Made by a program: the position numbers and the translations under genes. From an uncultured Saprospiraceae bacterium (GTDB lineage: Bacteria; Bacteroidota; Bacteroidia; Chitinophagales; Saprospiraceae), in NCBI GenBank assembly GCA_937959115.1, contig CALGAW010000015.1, positions 1-64,000 of the forward strand: DNA of 64,000 bases, written 5' to 3'. This document shows positions 45,301-53,250 of this stretch, in pieces. The notes beneath the pieces were generated by a model. It worked only from the letters and a program-made list of their open reading frames with translations. It was not told where the DNA came from and made no database searches. The stretch's first letter is position 1; each line of letters begins with the position of its first letter.

Positions 45301-46194
45301 ATGAGAACGATAATTCTATTTATTGCTAGCCTTTTGATCACTTCGTCTTCCCTTGCTCAATACAACAAATCGGCAGGTGAAAACCGGATAATGAAACCAG
45401 TCACAACCTTATCAGGGGGTGACGTCAAGGATTCAAAAGGGAATACCGTATACGAAGAGGTGACAGCTGACAAATATGGAAATGCGAATGGAAATGAATA
45501 CGATCTAGCAATAGACGGCGCATTTGAAGGACAGACAGCCGCCGTACTTCATTTTTACACAGGTGGTGGGTTTGACTTTGATCTACCCAAAAAAGCCCTA
45601 AAAGAAAAAGGATTCTCTACCTATCGATGGGTTAATGTACCACCTTCTCCCCAAGAACTGAAAAAGAGCCTAAAAGATGCCAGTCAATTATGGATTATTT
45701 CCACTTCTAGTCAAATGCTAAACGAGGATCATCTTGAAGTAATAAAAGACTATTTTGATAGTGGAAAAGGCATTTACATCTGGGGAGACAATGCACCTTA
45801 TTACTCCGACGCGAACTATATAGCTGAGGCATTATTTGGCACCACAATGAATAGTTCTGTACAAGGAGAACAAATGGTAGGAGTTGACTATGAAAGTGAA
45901 AAAATAGGCCTTGCACCGAACCACTTAGTAACAACTGGCTTACAAAACCTTTATGAAGGACATACCATCGCCACAATCAAAGAAACAACAGACCTCCAAC
46001 CCTTAATCTATGGCTCAGCAGGCAATCTAGTGACTGCAGTGTATGAAAAAGATGGTAAACGTGCCATCATAGACGGAGGCTTTACAAGGCTGTACATTAA
46101 ATGGGATACAGCAGGCACCGCACGTTATGTCAAAAATGCTGCCGCTTGGCTGGCCAACGCCGAACGCTTTGGTGATGAGGTAATTGCTGAGTAG
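45301..46194 (+). CDS. Secreted protein with class I amidotransferase-like fold
   Basis: 297 residues from the ATG at 45301, which places a signal peptide (MRTIILFIASLLITSSSLAQ) at the start; an in-frame TTG at 45274 would extend it needlessly. The central part alternates beta strands and helices (AAVLHFYTGGG, LKEKGFSTYRWVNV, SQLWIIST, GKGIYIWGDNAPYY), as in ThuA or glutamine amidotransferase-like domains. No catalytic Cys/His pair is evident, so it is probably a binding or structural member. Close to the C-terminus, KRAIIDGGFTRLYI is a conserved-looking strand. The exact family is not assigned. Confidence 0.6.
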   Translation: MRTIILFIASLLITSSSLAQYNKSAGENRIMKPVTTLSGGDVKDSKGNTVYEEVTADKYGNANGNEYDLAIDGAFEGQTAAVLHFYTGGGFDFDLPKKALKEKGFSTYRWVNVPPSPQELKKSLKDASQLWIISTSSQMLNEDHLEVIKDYFDSGKGIYIWGDNAPYYSDANYIAEALFGTTMNSSVQGEQMVGVDYESEKIGLAPNHLVTTGLQNLYEGHTIATIKETTDLQPLIYGSAGNLVTAVYEKDGKRAIIDGGFTRLYIKWDTAGTARYVKNAAAWLANAERFGDEVIAE

Positions 46195-46222
46195 GATTAG
46201 AAGCATTGGATCCATACCCTAA

Positions 46223-46312
46223 TTAGGAGAAGGAAAAGGCGAATTGCCTTCATCTGATGCCGTAACCGTTTATACACCTGCCGCCAATCCAACAGCTGGA
46301 TTCGTTACCTGA
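46223..46312 (+). pseudogene. Possible remnant of a membrane-protein gene (DUF502-like C-terminus)
   Basis: A 29-codon open stretch bounded by stops reads ...GKGELPSSDAVTVYTPAANPTAGF... This resembles the conserved VYxPTxPNPTSGF segment of DUF502 membrane proteins. No start codon and no upstream membrane region are present. It is too short for certainty. Confidence 0.25.
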
Positions 46313-46455
46313 CCATTGACTAATTATAAGCAGATGGCGGTGTTCCTTATGTTGTTTAAAGGCATTCTATCAAAAAATTCATAATTCATATTAAATAAAC
46401 TATCTTCACGCAAACAGCAATGTATCGTGCATTAACCATTAATACTTAAAAAAAG

Positions 46456-47649
46456 ATGTTTGATGAATTTAGTCCAGTGTCAACAGCAGACTGGCTCGCC
46501 AAAATAGAAAAAGAGTTGAAAGGCAAATCAGCCGACACCCTCACTTGGGTCCCAGAAGATGGCATTTCCCTAAAACCATTCTACAGAAAACAAGACCTCA
46601 GTAAAATAGCTACACAGCCCCCAAAACCGAACAACCAATGGCTGATCCAAGAAGACATTGAAATGGGCATGGGCGTCACATTCGCTAAGCAAACCAACCA
46701 ACAGCTCACAGAAGCATTGATAGCTGGTGTCACTGCCCCAAATTTCCTCTTAGATGAAGTCATGAGTGATAAAGACTTCTCTCAACTGCTAAAAGGTGTC
46801 CACCCACAAATGATTTACCTCAACTTTAGTGGACTGCTCACTGAAAGCCATCCCTTTGAAATCGCCAAGCTCACTTATAATGAGTTCAAACAGAAAAAAA
46901 ACTCCATTAGCAAAAGTAAAGGAGCGTTCGACGTTGATCCGATTGGGTTTTACATCGAAGAAGGAGCGTTTTACGAAGATGAAGAGTTAGACTTTCAGCG
47001 ATTGGCCAAAGCAACAAAATTTATTGCAGAGCGCTTGCCTAACTTCACCACCATCACCGTAAAAAGCCACCTTATACATCAACAAGACAGCACACTCGCA
47101 CGCGAACTGGCAATCAGCATTGCCATTGCAGCTGAATATGTTGTCCGATTAAAAGAAAGAGGCATTGAGCCAGAAATGACGAACAAACACTTGAAATTCT
47201 CCCTGTCTGTCGGTAGCAGTTACTTTATGGAAATGGGCAAGATCAGAGCGCTAAAAATCCTGTGGCCAAAGGTGATGGAAGGGTTTGGAGTTCAGAATGC
47301 ACCAATGCCATTCATCCATGCACAAACAGCCTTTAGAACATTAGTGGAAGACGAAAATGCCAATCGGATTAAAGTCACCACGCAAGCCATGTGTGCAGCC
47401 ATTGCGGGAGTAGACAGCCTAACTGTGTTACCAGCGGATGCCCTAGAAGGGGAGTCATTTGAATTCTCTAGACGAATAGCTCGCAACGTGCAACACCTTA
47501 TGAGCGCTGAAAGTTACCTAGGGCGCGTATATGATCCAGCCGCAGGTAGCTACTATATTGAACAAGTTACAAATCAATTGGTAAAAAATGCTTGGGAAAA
47601 ATTCTTGAAAATTGAAGACGCAGGTGGTATCTTTGGAATCATTCAATAA
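46456..47649 (+). CDS. mutA: Methylmalonyl-CoA mutase small (beta) subunit
   Basis: 397 residues homologous to the TIM-barrel part of MutB (SGLLTESH..., VGSSYFMEMGKIRALKILWPKV, AQTAFRTLVEDENANRIKVTTQAMCAAIAG, YDPAAGSYYIE). It lacks both the substrate motif [10 protein letters not shown] and a cobalamin domain, so it is the structural partner of the catalytic subunit. It is shorter than beta subunits that keep a degenerate B12 domain. It leads an apparent operon: a transglutaminase-like gene starts 6 bases downstream and meaB follows. A TTAACCATTAA motif lies at 46432-46442. Its partner mutB is about 29 kb upstream. Confidence 0.95.
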   Translation: MFDEFSPVSTADWLAKIEKELKGKSADTLTWVPEDGISLKPFYRKQDLSKIATQPPKPNNQWLIQEDIEMGMGVTFAKQTNQQLTEALIAGVTAPNFLLDEVMSDKDFSQLLKGVHPQMIYLNFSGLLTESHPFEIAKLTYNEFKQKKNSISKSKGAFDVDPIGFYIEEGAFYEDEELDFQRLAKATKFIAERLPNFTTITVKSHLIHQQDSTLARELAISIAIAAEYVVRLKERGIEPEMTNKHLKFSLSVGSSYFMEMGKIRALKILWPKVMEGFGVQNAPMPFIHAQTAFRTLVEDENANRIKVTTQAMCAAIAGVDSLTVLPADALEGESFEFSRRIARNVQHLMSAESYLGRVYDPAAGSYYIEQVTNQLVKNAWEKFLKIEDAGGIFGIIQ

Positions 47650-47655
47650 GTTTTC

Positions 47656-48582
47656 ATGAAAGGTTGTTTAAAGAGTTTGTTCTACATGTTGCTGCTTGCA
47701 GGTCTTGCAGTAGGAGCCGTGCTTTTCTTTATCTACCAGGATGAAATGAAAACCGAGACAGAGAATAGTAAAACGGCAGCCACCCAAGCAAAAAAGAAAG
47801 AAAAAGAAATCCGGAAAAAGGTTAAAAAATTAGACCAAGATCTTGACAAAGATGGCTTGACCAAAATGGAAGAAGATAAGCTTGGAACTTCCGATTTTAG
47901 CGTCGATACAGATAAAGATGGGGTTCCTGACAAATATGATATCGTACCTACAAAAAGAGGAAGGAATGTTGTAAAATTCATTGAATGGAATTATAAAACA
48001 CCTTGGAAATGGGAGGTAGCCATTCCAATTGATGTTCTTAGCTATTACGAAAAAGTGAAACGACCAATATGGGTAGGTCAATACAGCTATTTTTCTAAGT
48101 TCATTGATGCGAATGATATCGGTATTCAAAAATTATCAAGTGGTTTAAAAGACGCTATTGAAAAACAAAATGAATCGTCGAAACCTTGGACATACTATGA
48201 ACAGATCATGTTTGTCGTTAAAATGGTGCAAAATCTGCGTTATACCGATGATAAATTAACAGGGTTTGATGATTATGCAAAATACCCCATGCAAACAATT
48301 AGTGATGGAACTGGCGATTGTGAAGACTTAGCCATCCTCGCAGCAGCACTTTTGCACAAAATGGAATTTGATGTTAAACTTGTCCATTTAGATAAGAAAA
48401 ATAGTGAAATTGCTCATCTTGGAATCGCCGTTTGGGGAGAAAACGCTAAAGGCACTAGTTGGACACGCAACGAAAAAAAATATTTCTACATCGAAACCAC
48501 AGACAACGCGTTTGGATTTGGCGAAATGCCAGATGAATGGCTTAGCAATAACGTGAACGTTTCAATAATTGATATTAATTAA
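47656..48582 (+). CDS. Membrane-anchored transglutaminase-like protein with calcium loops
   Basis: 308 residues. An N-terminal hydrophobic segment (about 7-27) is followed by a charged coiled coil (about 30-60), two thrombospondin-type-3-like loops (DQDLDKDGL, DTDKDGVPD; about 60-97), and a transglutaminase-like cysteine-protease domain. The triad C222 (GTGDCEDLA), H254 (IAHLGIAVW) and D283 (YIETTD) is intact. It probably faces the periplasm and could cleave or cross-link proteins or peptides. It sits 6 bases after mutA and 9 bases before meaB, so it is cotranscribed with the mutase genes, although no metabolic link is obvious. Confidence 0.82.
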   Translation: MKGCLKSLFYMLLLAGLAVGAVLFFIYQDEMKTETENSKTAATQAKKKEKEIRKKVKKLDQDLDKDGLTKMEEDKLGTSDFSVDTDKDGVPDKYDIVPTKRGRNVVKFIEWNYKTPWKWEVAIPIDVLSYYEKVKRPIWVGQYSYFSKFIDANDIGIQKLSSGLKDAIEKQNESSKPWTYYEQIMFVVKMVQNLRYTDDKLTGFDDYAKYPMQTISDGTGDCEDLAILAAALLHKMEFDVKLVHLDKKNSEIAHLGIAVWGENAKGTSWTRNEKKYFYIETTDNAFGFGEMPDEWLSNNVNVSIIDIN

Positions 48583-48591
48583 CTGACCGAT

Positions 48592-49656
48592 ATGCCAAAA
48601 CCAAACAAGCCAGATCAGTCAAAACGGTCATTTACAAGCCAAGAAGCCATCAACAAAATGATTGCTAACCGAAAGGCACTGCCAAGCGTGGAGGAATTAG
48701 TAGCTGGGATCAGAAATCAAAACCGTGTCCTACTCAGCAAAGCCATTACACTAATTGAAAGTACACGGACAGATCATCAACAGCTTGCTCAACAGGTCAT
48801 AGAACAATGTCTGCCCTACACTACTGGATCTTCCATCCGCATTGGAATTACAGGAACACCAGGTGTAGGCAAAAGCACCTTTATTGAAGCGTTTGGAGGA
48901 TTATTACTTGATCAAGGAAGGCGTGTAGCAGTATTGGCAGTAGACCCAACAAGCCAAGTCAGTCAAGGTAGTATCCTAGGAGATAAAACACGAATGGCAG
49001 GTTTATCAACAGATCCACGTGCCTTTATTCGTCCTTCTTCAGCAGGTGATTCGCTTGGAGGTGTCGCACGAAAAACAAGAGAGACCATTGTATTGCTTGA
49101 AGCTGCAGGCTATGATACAATACTTATAGAAACCGTTGGGGTAGGGCAGTCCGAAGTTGCGGTGTACTCCATGGTCGATTTTTTCCTATTGCTCTTATTG
49201 CCGGGTGCTGGGGATGAGTTGCAAGGCATCAAACGTGGCATCGTTGAGATGGCTGACTTGCTCGTTGTAAACAAAGCGGATGGTGATAATACTACCTTAG
49301 CAAAGCAATCGAGACAGGCCTACAAAAATGCGGTTCACCTATTCCCTCCAAAGGAAAGCAATTGGACACCTAAAGTCACACAATGTTCCGCTTTAAATAA
49401 GGAAGGTTTGTCTGAGATCTGGGAAACGGTGGAGGCCCACCACAACCAATTAACAGAAAGTGGCTACTGGGGTCAATGCCGCCAAGAACAATCTGCCTAT
49501 TGGCTGCGTGAAACGGTTCAACGATTACTAGGCGAGCAATTCTACGGAGATCCTGCAATACAAAAACGCCTTAAAACACTAGAAGCTGAAGTGCTAGCAG
49601 GAAACAAAATGCCCTTCACAGCTGCCACAGAACTTGTAAGTCTATTTGTTCGGTAA
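48592..49656 (+). CDS. meaB: Methylmalonyl-CoA mutase G-protein chaperone MeaB/ArgK
   Basis: 354 residues of the G3E P-loop GTPase family. Walker A GTPGVGKS lies at 88-95; DPTSQVSQGSILGDKTRM, the ETVGVGQSE switch and NKAD base-recognition motifs are all intact. MeaB gates adenosylcobalamin loading and protects methylmalonyl-CoA mutase from inactivation. It is the third gene of the mutA cluster, with a 9 base gap. Identification is secure. In E. coli the homologue is called ArgK/YgfD, but no arginine transport role is implied. Confidence 0.96.
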   Translation: MPKPNKPDQSKRSFTSQEAINKMIANRKALPSVEELVAGIRNQNRVLLSKAITLIESTRTDHQQLAQQVIEQCLPYTTGSSIRIGITGTPGVGKSTFIEAFGGLLLDQGRRVAVLAVDPTSQVSQGSILGDKTRMAGLSTDPRAFIRPSSAGDSLGGVARKTRETIVLLEAAGYDTILIETVGVGQSEVAVYSMVDFFLLLLLPGAGDELQGIKRGIVEMADLLVVNKADGDNTTLAKQSRQAYKNAVHLFPPKESNWTPKVTQCSALNKEGLSEIWETVEAHHNQLTESGYWGQCRQEQSAYWLRETVQRLLGEQFYGDPAIQKRLKTLEAEVLAGNKMPFTAATELVSLFVR

Positions 49657-49949
49657 ATCATTGTACAATCTGAATAAGGAACTAGATAAAAACTAATGAC
49701 GCGCACCAACCTGAAAGATGTTCAAAATCTAATTAGGTTTCAATTTGGTAGAGGATATCGAAGGCTCACTACCGGCATAAGCCAATTTCCAATGTATTGT
49801 TAAGGTTACCTACAAATTTTATAAATCCTAATTCAACGTCTGCAGTTTCCTGAAAAACTATTATATTCACGTTTATTCCTATAATTGCGTAAAAATTATC
49901 AATTATCAATTATAAACTATCAATTAAAACATTTCTATTTAGTTGTCTA

Positions 49950-50822
49950 ATGTTGTGCGCTGGTTGGCTCGTTGGTCAAACGACTGACAACCCATTTGAG
50001 TTGAATGATCCAACCAAAAAAGCAAAAGCAAAAGAGCGTGCAGAGGAAACGAAAGAACAGGACATTGATTACTCCAACCCTTTTGAGGTAAAACATGGAG
50101 CGCAGGAATCAGGTGGTGTGTCGTTCCAGCTTCCAACTATTGATGATTTGCCCGAAGTAGAAGAAACTGGCCCTGTGTCTCACCTATTTCTCGGATTTAT
50201 TTTTTTATTGGTAATGGTGGCGATCGCATTTATCAATACGGCCTACTCTAATGAGTTGAAGAATGTATTCAAGGCATTTTCCAATGAGAATATTCTAAAG
50301 TTGCAGTTTAGGCAGAACAATTCTACTGTCAAATTATCCTCTACAATTCTCTATTTTATTTATGTAGTTACCATTGGCATCTTTCTGTTTTATGTTGGAA
50401 ATTATTTTGATCTAATGCCAAAAGGGAAATGGATGTTGCTCTTATGTATTGTCTTAGGAGGCCTACTAACTGCTGGGCGATTTTTAGTGCTAAGTTTGAT
50501 TGGAAATGTGTTTCCATTTCACAAAGAAATAAGATTATATGCTTATACAATTACGATTTTTGACTTTGTAATTGGTCTACTTCTAGTTCCAATCGTTTTA
50601 TTTTTTGTTTTTTCTCCTGAAAGTATAAATCACTATTTCATGTATACTGGCCTGTTGTTCATGGCAATAATTTATCTATATCGATCTTTCAGAGGGTTTC
50701 AAATTGCGAACAAATATTTAATTCTTAATAAATTTCATTTTTTTCTTTACCTTTGCACCGTCGAAATAGCGCCTTTTGTGATTTTAATTAAGTTAATTAC
50801 AAGCTGGGGCACAATGATATAA
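49950..50822 (+). CDS. DUF4271 integral membrane protein
   Basis: 290 residues from the ATG at 49950. After a soluble N-terminal segment with TTDNPFELNDP and NPFEV motifs, several membrane helices follow from about residue 72 (HLFLGFIFLLVMVAIAFI and later segments). The family is restricted to Bacteroidota and commonly lies next to hemD, as here (19 base gap). From this ATG the signal peptide is truncated. Reading in frame from an ATT at 49923 would give a normal one (MKTFLFSCLMLCAGWLVGQ), so the true start may be a rare ATT or a mutated ATG. Function is unknown. Confidence 0.85.
   Translation: MLCAGWLVGQTTDNPFELNDPTKKAKAKERAEETKEQDIDYSNPFEVKHGAQESGGVSFQLPTIDDLPEVEETGPVSHLFLGFIFLLVMVAIAFINTAYSNELKNVFKAFSNENILKLQFRQNNSTVKLSSTILYFIYVVTIGIFLFYVGNYFDLMPKGKWMLLLCIVLGGLLTAGRFLVLSLIGNVFPFHKEIRLYAYTITIFDFVIGLLLVPIVLFFVFSPESINHYFMYTGLLFMAIIYLYRSFRGFQIANKYLILNKFHFFLYLCTVEIAPFVILIKLITSWGTMI
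50748..50755 (+). promoter_or_regulatory. Candidate internal promoter box TACCTTTG for hemD
   Basis: Exact TAnnTTTG match followed by CA, inside the DUF4271 gene and 86 bases before the hemD start. The -33 element is weak. It could give hemD separate expression. Confidence 0.3.
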
Positions 50823-50841
50823 CACTAAAAATTGACTAAAC

Positions 50842-51621
50842 TTGAGCGAGTTAACAAACGGAAAACTGAAAAGAGTTGAAAGTATCTTGATTTCTCAGCC
50901 CAAACCGCAAAGATCCTCTTATTTCGATTTAGCCGAGAAATACAACATTAAGATCGACTTTCGTCAATTTATTCATGTAGAACCAGTTTCTTTTAAAGAA
51001 TTCAGGAAATACAGAATATCTCCTACTGATTTCAGTGCAATTATTTTTACAAGCCGTAATTCAATAGAACATTTCTTCCGTATTTGCGAAGAGATGAGAA
51101 TTAAAATGCCGCAGGAAACTAAATATTTCTGTCTTTCAGAAGCAATTGCGCTATATCTCCAAAAATTTATTGTTTATAGAAAGCGTAAAGTTTTCTTTGG
51201 AAAAAGAACAATTTTAGATCTTAAAGATAGTTTCCTAAAGCACAAAAAGAATGAAAAATTTCTTTTACCGTGTTCAAACCTAGGAGCAACTGTAGTCGTT
51301 AACTTTCTAACTGAAAACGAAATTGATTTCCAAGAAGTAATGTTGTACAAAACTGTTGCTAGTGATTTATCTGATCTCACAAATATCACTTATGATATGC
51401 TTGTGTTTTTCAGTCCTTTAGGAATCCACTCTTTGTATGAGAATTTCCCAAAGTTTAAACAAAACGAAACTAGAATCGCAGCCTACGGTAAGTCAACTAG
51501 TCGTGCAGTAACAGAAAAGAAGCTTGAAATCAACGTTAAAGCGCCACTTCCTGATGTCCCTTCAATGACAGCTGCAATCGAAAATTACCTCATAAAGTCG
51601 AACGGAAAGCCAAATTCTTAA
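50842..51621 (+). CDS. hemD: Uroporphyrinogen-III synthase-like protein
   Basis: 259 residues, starting at TTG; an in-frame stop just upstream excludes an earlier start. Two lobes of the HemD fold are visible: VESILISQPKPQ and FSAIIFTSRNSIEHFF in the first, FLLPCSNLGATVVVNFL, MLVFFSPLGIHSLYE and RIAAYGKSTSRAVTEK in the second. The family cyclises hydroxymethylbilane to uroporphyrinogen III, with low sequence conservation. The location beside DUF4271 and just before the T9SS operon is typical of Bacteroidota rather than of a heme operon, so a divergent role cannot be excluded. Confidence 0.8.
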   Translation: MSELTNGKLKRVESILISQPKPQRSSYFDLAEKYNIKIDFRQFIHVEPVSFKEFRKYRISPTDFSAIIFTSRNSIEHFFRICEEMRIKMPQETKYFCLSEAIALYLQKFIVYRKRKVFFGKRTILDLKDSFLKHKKNEKFLLPCSNLGATVVVNFLTENEIDFQEVMLYKTVASDLSDLTNITYDMLVFFSPLGIHSLYENFPKFKQNETRIAAYGKSTSRAVTEKKLEINVKAPLPDVPSMTAAIENYLIKSNGKPNS

Positions 51622-52086
51622 TAAACAATTCGCAACGAAAAGCAGATTTAATACCATTAATCTTGATCGTTAACATAAGTTATTGTAAATTAGGCTGTCA
51701 ATTCCAGCTAAATAGCGATAAAATATTAAGTCCACGAGCCAGGAATCTTGATTCTTATTGAACAAGGTTAATTGGTTCGATCCTTTAAAGCAAGAACCAT
51801 TAGACGATCTAATAATTATTGTCTCTTGTAAATACAATCAGGAGTTATTATTTACCGTTAGTAAAGTTGATTTGTTAGTTTTATCCCAAAGAAAGAAAAT
51901 AATTCTGAAAGTCATTATTTTTTGATTTCTGTTTTATTTCAATCTAATCTGCTTAATTCACTGTCTGATATCGCGATATATTGGAAGGAGGAATGAACAG
52001 AAAAAAAACTTTAACATCAATTTAACACGGCATAGACAGAGATTACTTTTTATTTTTTTAATTTTAGAAATACTTATTTGGATAAA
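51622..52086. other. Regulatory spacer upstream of the T9SS operon
   Basis: 465 bp without a gene. A perfect 12 bp palindrome ATATCGCGATAT lies at 51968-51979, about 108 bases before porP, in otherwise AT-rich DNA; it is the best operator candidate. An AGGAGG at 51986-51991 is followed after one base by an ATG opening only 10 codons, so it is not counted as a gene. Confidence 0.5.
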
Positions 52087-53070
52087 ATGATATATCCACC
52101 TAAATTGTTGTTGATACTGTTGATCTTTTTTGGTATCAAAGACGCTCAATCACAGCAACAGACGCAGTATAGCCTCTACATGTACAATAAGTACAAGTTT
52201 AATGTAGCTTATGGAGGCTTTGATGATTATCTGAGTATAACGGGTGTGTTCAGAAAACAATGGGTAGGGCTAGAAGGAAGTCCAATGACACAAAACTTAT
52301 CTGCTCACTTACCTTGGAATTATCTAAATAGCGGAATTGGTATAAATATTGAAAATGATCAACTTGGGGCAGAACAAAATCTTGCGATAAATTTGTCCTA
52401 CAATTATATAAGCCAGCTTTCAAAGGAAAGCAAGTTGTCCATAGGAATAGGAGGCAGTTTACTACAAAAAACAATTGATGGTACATTGCTAAGAGCTCCA
52501 GACGGGAACTACGAAGGCCCAACATTGACACACAACGATGATTATATACCTAGTAATAAGGTTTCTGCCTTTGCACCAGATCTAAGCCTCGCAGTGTACT
52601 ATTCAATGAAGCGGTTTGAAGTTGGAGTTTCCGCAAATAATTTACTGGAATCGAAGTTGAGCTATGAATTGGACGCAATAACGGAATTGAAATACTTTAG
52701 AAACTATACTCTTCTGATGAATTATAACATTGGAATTGGTCCGAAATTTGAAATCGAACCAAGTATATTCCTAAAATCTGATATTGTTCAAACGCAATCT
52801 GATGTTTCAGTTGTGTTAACATATAATAACAGTTTCTTTGGAGGAATGTCACTTAGAGGATACAATAATTCAACTTTGGATGCAGTTATATTTTTAGCTG
52901 GAATGAAATACAAAGAGAATATTACTGTCGCATATTCTTATGATCTTTCATTATCAACGTTGAAAACTGTAAATAGGGGATCTCATGAAATTGTTGTAAA
53001 TTACAACCTTAATAAAGATTTAGGGAGTGAAATACCAGCAAAGGTCATTTACAATCCTCGACATTTTTAA
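52087..53070 (+). CDS. porP: PorP/SprF-family T9SS outer-membrane protein
   Basis: 327 residues from the ATG at 52087, giving a signal peptide ending in DAQSQ; the in-frame TTG at 52078 is disfavoured. After QQTQYSLYMYNKYKFNVAYGGFDD, the family start motif, come FRKQWVGLEGSPMTQNLSAHLPW and beta strands ending in NYNLNKDLG. PorP/SprF proteins are outer-membrane barrels that help dock or export T9SS substrates. It lies 180 bases before gldK, which is the usual order (porP, gldK, gldL, gldM, gldN). Whether it serves the core machine or a single adhesin, as SprF does, cannot be told here. Confidence 0.92.
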   Translation: MIYPPKLLLILLIFFGIKDAQSQQQTQYSLYMYNKYKFNVAYGGFDDYLSITGVFRKQWVGLEGSPMTQNLSAHLPWNYLNSGIGINIENDQLGAEQNLAINLSYNYISQLSKESKLSIGIGGSLLQKTIDGTLLRAPDGNYEGPTLTHNDDYIPSNKVSAFAPDLSLAVYYSMKRFEVGVSANNLLESKLSYELDAITELKYFRNYTLLMNYNIGIGPKFEIEPSIFLKSDIVQTQSDVSVVLTYNNSFFGGMSLRGYNNSTLDAVIFLAGMKYKENITVAYSYDLSLSTLKTVNRGSHEIVVNYNLNKDLGSEIPAKVIYNPRHF

Positions 53071-53250
53071 AGTATTAAGTTTAATAGAATAAAGAACAAG
53101 AATAAAATAGTAAAAGTCTGAAATTAGGTTGTAAACATTTTTTGAAGCCAATTATTTTTTAATTGTGATTACAAACCATATATTTACAGTTCTTTTACAA
53201 TAGAAATACTGTATTTACATAATTATCTTTAGTTAAATTCGGGTGCGAAT

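Noticed and set aside
49769-49909. Minus-strand 46-codon frame between meaB and the DUF4271 gene
   Set aside because: TTG start in AT-rich sequence, no recognisable motif, ends in double stop; could be a decayed gene but nothing supports it.
51993-52025. Ten-codon frame after an AGGAGG sequence upstream of porP
   Set aside because: Only one base separates AGGAGG from the ATG, too close for initiation, and the peptide has no features.
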